DNA of 26,059 nt from the NCBI GenBank assembly GCA_964584815.1, contig CAZPBO010000033.1, positions 1-26,059 of the forward strand, given 5' to 3'. Position 1 is the first letter of the stretch. Each line of letters starts with the position of its first letter. Position numbers and translations under genes: made by a program. Shown in pieces: positions 22,837-26,059 of the stretch. The notes beneath the pieces were generated by a model. That model saw only the letters and a list, made by a program, of their open reading frames with translations. It searched no databases and was not told where the DNA came from. The stretch is from CAZPBO01 sp964584815 (GTDB lineage Bacteria; Planctomycetota; SKW154).

Positions 22837-23679
22837 TTACTCCCCTCCAGTCTTTTCACGGATAAGTTTGTAGGAGAGTTCCTCCTGCGGTTTGTAGGCG
22901 GTCAGACGCTGCATAAAGAGTTCCCAGTTGACGGCGTGTCCGTCAAACTCAGGACCGTCAACACAGCAGAACTTCGTCTCACCGCCGACCTCCACCCTGC
23001 ATGCCCCGCACATCCCTGTTCCGTCCACCATTATCGGGTTCAGACTAACTATGGTCGGCACATTAAACTCCTTTGTCAGTTTGCAAACGAACTTCATCAT
23101 TATTGGTGGACCGATGGCAACGACCTGATTGACGGGCTCTGGGCGCTCAATGACCTGCCGCAGAAGGTCTGTGACGAATCCTTTATGCCCGTAGGAGCCG
23201 TCGTCGGTAGAGATAAGCAACTCATCGCAGATGGCGCGCATCTCGTCCTCCAAAATCAGGAGCGCCTTTGTGCGCGCACCGATTATGCCTATCGTGTAGT
23301 TGCCCGCCTCCTTCATCGCCTTCGTTATCGGATAAAGCGGCGCTACACCAACTCCCCCGCCAACGCACACAACTCGCCCAAAATTCTCTATGTGGGTCGG
23401 TCTGCCAAGAGGTCCCACCACATCCGCCAAACGCTGCCCAACCTCCAAACGCGACAGTTTATAAGTCGTTGTCCCCACCACCTGAAAGCATATCTTGATT
23501 GTGCCGGCTTCAGGGTCAGCGTCGGCTATCGTTAAAGGTATCCGCTCACCCACCTCATCCACCCTGACTATTATGAACTGCCCCGCTTTGCGCTTCCTCG
23601 CTATGTGCGGCACAAACAACTCCATCATAAAAACTTCCTCGGTTATCGGACGCTTCTTGACAATCTCAAACATCTCCAC
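22837..23679 (-). CDS. nfnA: NfnA/SudB: FAD/[2Fe-2S] subunit of ferredoxin:NADP+ oxidoreductase
   Basis: 280 residues from a GTG with GGAGG eight bases upstream; an ATG two codons later is an alternative. The protein is a ferredoxin-NADP reductase-like FAD/NAD domain: ERIPLTIADADPEAGTI (FAD), GRVVCVGGGVGVAPLYPITK (NAD-binding loop), and MVDGTGMCGACRVEV with D219, C224 and C227 plus C238/C239, which match the unusual Asp/three-Cys [2Fe-2S] site known in NfnA/SudB. PyrK (dihydroorotate dehydrogenase electron subunit) is related, but the neighbouring nfnB and the absence of pyrD favour NfnA. Its promoter is shared, back to back, with the HEAT-repeat gene. It suggests ferredoxin-linked NADPH supply. 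Confidence 0.92.
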   Translation of the reverse strand: MEMFEIVKKRPITEEVFMMELFVPHIARKRKAGQFIIVRVDEVGERIPLTIADADPEAGTIKICFQVVGTTTYKLSRLEVGQRLADVVGPLGRPTHIENFGRVVCVGGGVGVAPLYPITKAMKEAGNYTIGIIGARTKALLILEDEMRAICDELLISTDDGSYGHKGFVTDLLRQVIERPEPVNQVVAIGPPIMMKFVCKLTKEFNVPTIVSLNPIMVDGTGMCGACRVEVGGETKFCCVDGPEFDGHAVNWELFMQRLTAYKPQEELSYKLIREKTGGE

Positions 23680-23709
23680 GCCTCAATCCTCCAAGCACCA
23701 GCAAGACTA

Positions 23710-23737
23710 ATTTTATGTCTGCTGCTTTGGCGGTCAA
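23710..23737 (-). promoter_or_regulatory. Promoter of nfnAB operon
   Basis: On the minus strand TTGACC (23732-23737), 16-base spacer, TAAAAT (23710-23715). Predicted start near 23703 gives about 24 leader bases before the GTG at 23679. Boxes match five of six positions each. Confidence 0.55.
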
Positions 23738-23751
23738 AGAGAAGCGCTTTT

Positions 23752-23782
23752 TTGACGCAACCCCTTCCTTCGGAGGTAAAAT
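23752..23782 (+). promoter_or_regulatory. Candidate promoter of HEAT-repeat protein gene
   Basis: TTGACG (23752-23757), 19-base spacer, TAAAAT (23777-23782). The boxes are good but the spacer is long. Predicted start near 23789 gives about 19 leader bases. Its -35 is 14 bases from that of nfnA. Confidence 0.38.
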
Positions 23783-23807
23783 AACAAAGAATTTGGAGGG
23801 GTTGCGG

Positions 23808-26018
23808 ATGCGCTGGCTTGTGCCCACTTTTGCAGCCGTTTTATGCGTCCAACTTCTGGGACAACAGCAAGACGAAAAAAGAAAACACCCACAGCGGAAG
23901 GTGGCAGAAGTTATCTCCGCCCTTACATCAGACGATTTTTTAACGCGCAAAAAAGCGCACCAGCAGATACTCCCCCTCATCAAAAAGGAGCCCGAAACTC
24001 TGGATATGTTCCTTAAAGTGCTGAAACAAACAAAGGACGCCCACATAAAAGCGGTGCTCGCAGATACCCTCCGTCCATACACGAGGTGGGGGATAACATC
24101 AGCGGTTTTGAAAAGGTTGCCCGATATAGCGAAGTGGCTCAACCGCAATGAAGGACCACTTCTTTGGGAGAGTTTTCAGAGAGCGGCGGCGGAGTTAGGG
24201 AAGGTGGGCGGAGTGGCGGCGGTTCGCGTTCTTGAGCGTATGCTGGCTGCCTTGAAAAAAGCATCTGGCAGACGCGCACTGGAGGCAAGTTTTGCTACCG
24301 TAACCGCTCTGGGTGCTGCAAATTGTAAAGAAGCCGTTCCCCTGCTTGTGAAACTGCTCAAAGACAAAAACGCACCTTGGCTGCGCAGAGCGGCTATCCA
24401 TCCCCTTGTCGCACTGCATAAGCACTCATTTACGGAACTGGTGAAACTGCTTGGTGAAAAAGATGATTTTGTAAGATGGTCTGCGGCATTTGCGCTGGGC
24501 ATCATAGGCGATGAGAAGGCGATAAAGCCGCTTGTAAAACTGCTCAACGACAAAGACGACCTTGTGCGTGCAGAAGCCGCCTTCTCCCTCTCCAGAATCG
24601 GCAAATCTGCTGTTCCTCTGCTCATTGAGAAACTGAAGGACAAGGATGGGGAGATACGGGCGCTGGCGGCGGAAGCGTTGGGCTACACAAAGGACAGAAG
24701 GGCGGTGGCAGCGCTGCTTGGCGCATTAAAAGATGATAAGGAAGTGGTGGTTCGCGCAATGGCGGCACAAGCCCTCGGCGACCTCAAATTGAAAGAAGCG
24801 TCTCCCGCACTGATTGAGGTTCTCAAAGACAGAAAAGAGAGGGAGTATGTGAGGGAGAAGGCAGCAGAAGCGCTGGGGAAGATAGGATTAAAGGAAGCGG
24901 CGGATGTTCTGCTTGAGGTGGTAAAAGATGAGAAAGAGGGCAGATACATAAGGTGTGCGGCGGCGGAGGCGTTGGGGCGTCTGGGGGAGAAGCGGGCGGT
25001 GGAAGCGCTGATAAAGTTGCTGGAGTCTGGGTTGGGCAGCGCTGAAGGGGTGTTTCTTGAGGCGATGTTGAGGGAGTCGGCGGCGCGGGCGCTGGCAATG
25101 CTGTGCGATGAGCGTGCCACAAAAGCGCTTCAAAAAAGCCTCAAAGACAAAGTCCAATCGGTGCAAGCGTGGGCAAGAGTTGCGCTCTGCAGAACAGCGC
25201 CCCACATTGCAAATAAAGCCACCCCCGATATATCCAGGGATGCCGCCGAATTTCTTATACTTGGTCTTCTGCCCACTCCCCTACCACCACAAAGGATGGC
25301 GAAGATGCTTAAGGAATGCACATTCAGAAACGGCAAGAGCGGCGCCGCGATAAAGAAACTTCTGATGAAGGCGTTGAAAGGAGAGGCGCAAGTTAAAGAT
25401 GTGCTGACAGTTGTGAAGGATAACAAGCACCAGTTGGATGAGCGGTTTGCGGCTATAGTGGTGCTCGCCACTCTTAGTGATAAGGAGGAAGTGTTCAAGG
25501 CGTTAACAGGGATGTTGGCGAACGGAGACCCCCTCGCACGGCAGATAGCGCCTGGCATAATAGGGATTCTGGGACATAAGAAGGGTGAGAGTGTGCTGCT
25601 TATGCGGCTTGTGTCTGACTGTGAAGAGGTTGTTGCGGCAAACGCGGCGATGGGGCTGGCTTTCGGGGACTACAGGCAAGACACTATAGCCATCATTGAG
25701 GCACTCCTCAAACCGACAGTCGCTCTTGGAGGATTCGCCTCTTGGACAGCGCCTTGGGTGTTCCGTATTTTGCGGACACGCCACGCGGCTGCTACGCTTC
25801 TTGCCCTCATACCACAAATGCGCTCAAAAAAAGAGGTGCTTTTGACCCTTGAAAGACTTGGCTGGGACGCGGTGGATAGTCTGGTTGAGGGGTTGCGCAG
25901 TGGTGGGCTGAATGTCAGGAGAATGGCGGTGGAAGCATTGAAGCGAATCACAAACAAAGACTTCGGCACCGACTGGAAGAAGTGGCGCGACTGGACAAGA
26001 AAGCACAATGAGCGGTGA
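23808..26018 (+). CDS. Exported HEAT/PBS-lyase-like repeat protein
   Basis: The ATG at 23808 is preferred: GGAGGGG is six bases upstream and the N-terminus becomes a signal peptide (MRWLVPTFAAVLCVQLLG). 736 residues. After a charged linker, helical hairpins of HEAT/PBS-lyase type fill most of the protein, clearest at about 195-470, with the repeat theme VRxxAAxALGxIGxxxAVxxLxxLLKD (for example VRWSAAFALGIIGDEKAI and IRALAAEALGYTKDRRAV). The C-terminus has ALKRITNKDFGTDWKKWRDW, a motif often ending such proteins in planctomycete-like bacteria. It is a scaffold or adaptor outside the cytosol, with no catalytic site visible. Partners are unknown. The next gene starts within its last codons. Confidence 0.85.
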   Translation: MRWLVPTFAAVLCVQLLGQQQDEKRKHPQRKVAEVISALTSDDFLTRKKAHQQILPLIKKEPETLDMFLKVLKQTKDAHIKAVLADTLRPYTRWGITSAVLKRLPDIAKWLNRNEGPLLWESFQRAAAELGKVGGVAAVRVLERMLAALKKASGRRALEASFATVTALGAANCKEAVPLLVKLLKDKNAPWLRRAAIHPLVALHKHSFTELVKLLGEKDDFVRWSAAFALGIIGDEKAIKPLVKLLNDKDDLVRAEAAFSLSRIGKSAVPLLIEKLKDKDGEIRALAAEALGYTKDRRAVAALLGALKDDKEVVVRAMAAQALGDLKLKEASPALIEVLKDRKEREYVREKAAEALGKIGLKEAADVLLEVVKDEKEGRYIRCAAAEALGRLGEKRAVEALIKLLESGLGSAEGVFLEAMLRESAARALAMLCDERATKALQKSLKDKVQSVQAWARVALCRTAPHIANKATPDISRDAAEFLILGLLPTPLPPQRMAKMLKECTFRNGKSGAAIKKLLMKALKGEAQVKDVLTVVKDNKHQLDERFAAIVVLATLSDKEEVFKALTGMLANGDPLARQIAPGIIGILGHKKGESVLLMRLVSDCEEVVAANAAMGLAFGDYRQDTIAIIEALLKPTVALGGFASWTAPWVFRILRTRHAAATLLALIPQMRSKKEVLLTLERLGWDAVDSLVEGLRSGGLNVRRMAVEALKRITNKDFGTDWKKWRDWTRKHNER

Positions 26019-26059
26019 TTCTCTTTTTGACTTTGGCGCAGGGATGCAGTGGAGTAAAA
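26008..26059 (+). CDS. Start of an unidentified gene (3'-truncated by window)
   Basis: An ATG at 26008 overlaps the last four codons of the HEAT-repeat gene and the frame stays open to the window end (17 codons, MSGDSLFDFGAGMQWSK). The ribosome site is weak (GGACAAGAAAG), which fits translational coupling. The opening, with LFDFGAG, is too short to assign a family. A start of an ATPase such as RarA was considered but cannot be supported. Confidence 0.4.
   Translation, partial: MSGDSLFDFGAGMQWSK

Noticed and set aside
24400..25200. DNA tandem repeat in the HEAT-repeat gene
   Set aside because: Repeats are visible at the protein level only; the DNA copies have diverged, so it is not annotated as a nucleotide repeat.

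Overview
The window looks like the chromosome of an uncultured-type, Gram-negative (diderm) bacterium. Evidence for an outer membrane is a Kdo transferase (WaaA) for lipid A/LPS and a YidC with a long periplasmic domain. An NfnAB-type ferredoxin/NAD(P)H transhydrogenase, a group I cysteine desulfurase with an IscU scaffold, and several Fe-S proteins point to strongly ferredoxin-based, probably anaerobic metabolism. Two exported proteins (thioredoxin+TPR; HEAT repeats ending in an FGxDWxxW-like motif) resemble proteins common in Planctomycetota and neighbouring lineages. The phylum cannot be settled from this sequence. There are no rRNA or tRNA genes, CRISPR arrays or complete insertion sequences.

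Region 1 (1-3061, + strand) looks like the distal end of a prophage or phage-derived late module. It holds a beta-helix tail-spike-like protein cut by the window edge, a small protein, a tail-fibre-like protein, a coiled-coil + membrane-anchor (XhlA/holin-like) protein and a lipoprotein with an internal membrane segment (unimolecular-spanin-like). The module runs by a 4-base overlap into a wrecked PIN-domain (VapC-type) toxin gene at 3058-3169. That remnant keeps only its first dozen and last twenty codons, now in different frames, and abuts the 3' end of a chromosomal xerC/D-type recombinase gene.

Region 2 (3135-9078, - strand) holds two co-directional blocks. The first is a small membrane protein, an ASCH-domain protein, a MATE exporter and a RecB/AddB-like Fe-S nuclease without a helicase motor. 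The second, beyond a 114-base gap with a 21-base palindrome, is an asparaginase II-family protein, an unknown 68-residue protein and XerC/D.

Region 3 (9160-16423, mostly + strand) is a cell-envelope block. Trm112-like protein, metallophosphoesterase and YidC form one operon. SecA and WaaA form another. A 90-residue zinc-ribbon, C-terminally anchored protein on the - strand lies between them and shares the secA promoter region.

Region 4 (16398-23679, - strand) reads nfnA-nfnB-yihY-ECF sigma factor, then, after a terminator/promoter gap, nifS-iscU-thioredoxin/TPR. The IscU here is fused to a TM1367-type cyclophilin-like domain, the most unusual architecture in the window. Region 5 (23752-26059, + strand) is an exported HEAT-repeat protein divergent from nfnA, followed by the start of a further gene.

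The most readable promoters share one layout: TTGACN-like -35, 16-19 base spacer, TAAAAT/TATTAT-like -10, and a very short predicted leader (roughly 10-25 bases) before the start codon. In two divergent gaps the -35 boxes stand back to back only 11-14 bases apart. No wholly new multi-gene defence or mobile system was evident. The strongest leads are the IscU-cyclophilin-like fusion, the helicase-less Fe-S nuclease, the collapsed PIN toxin at the phage/chromosome junction, and the zinc-ribbon membrane protein between yidC and secA.
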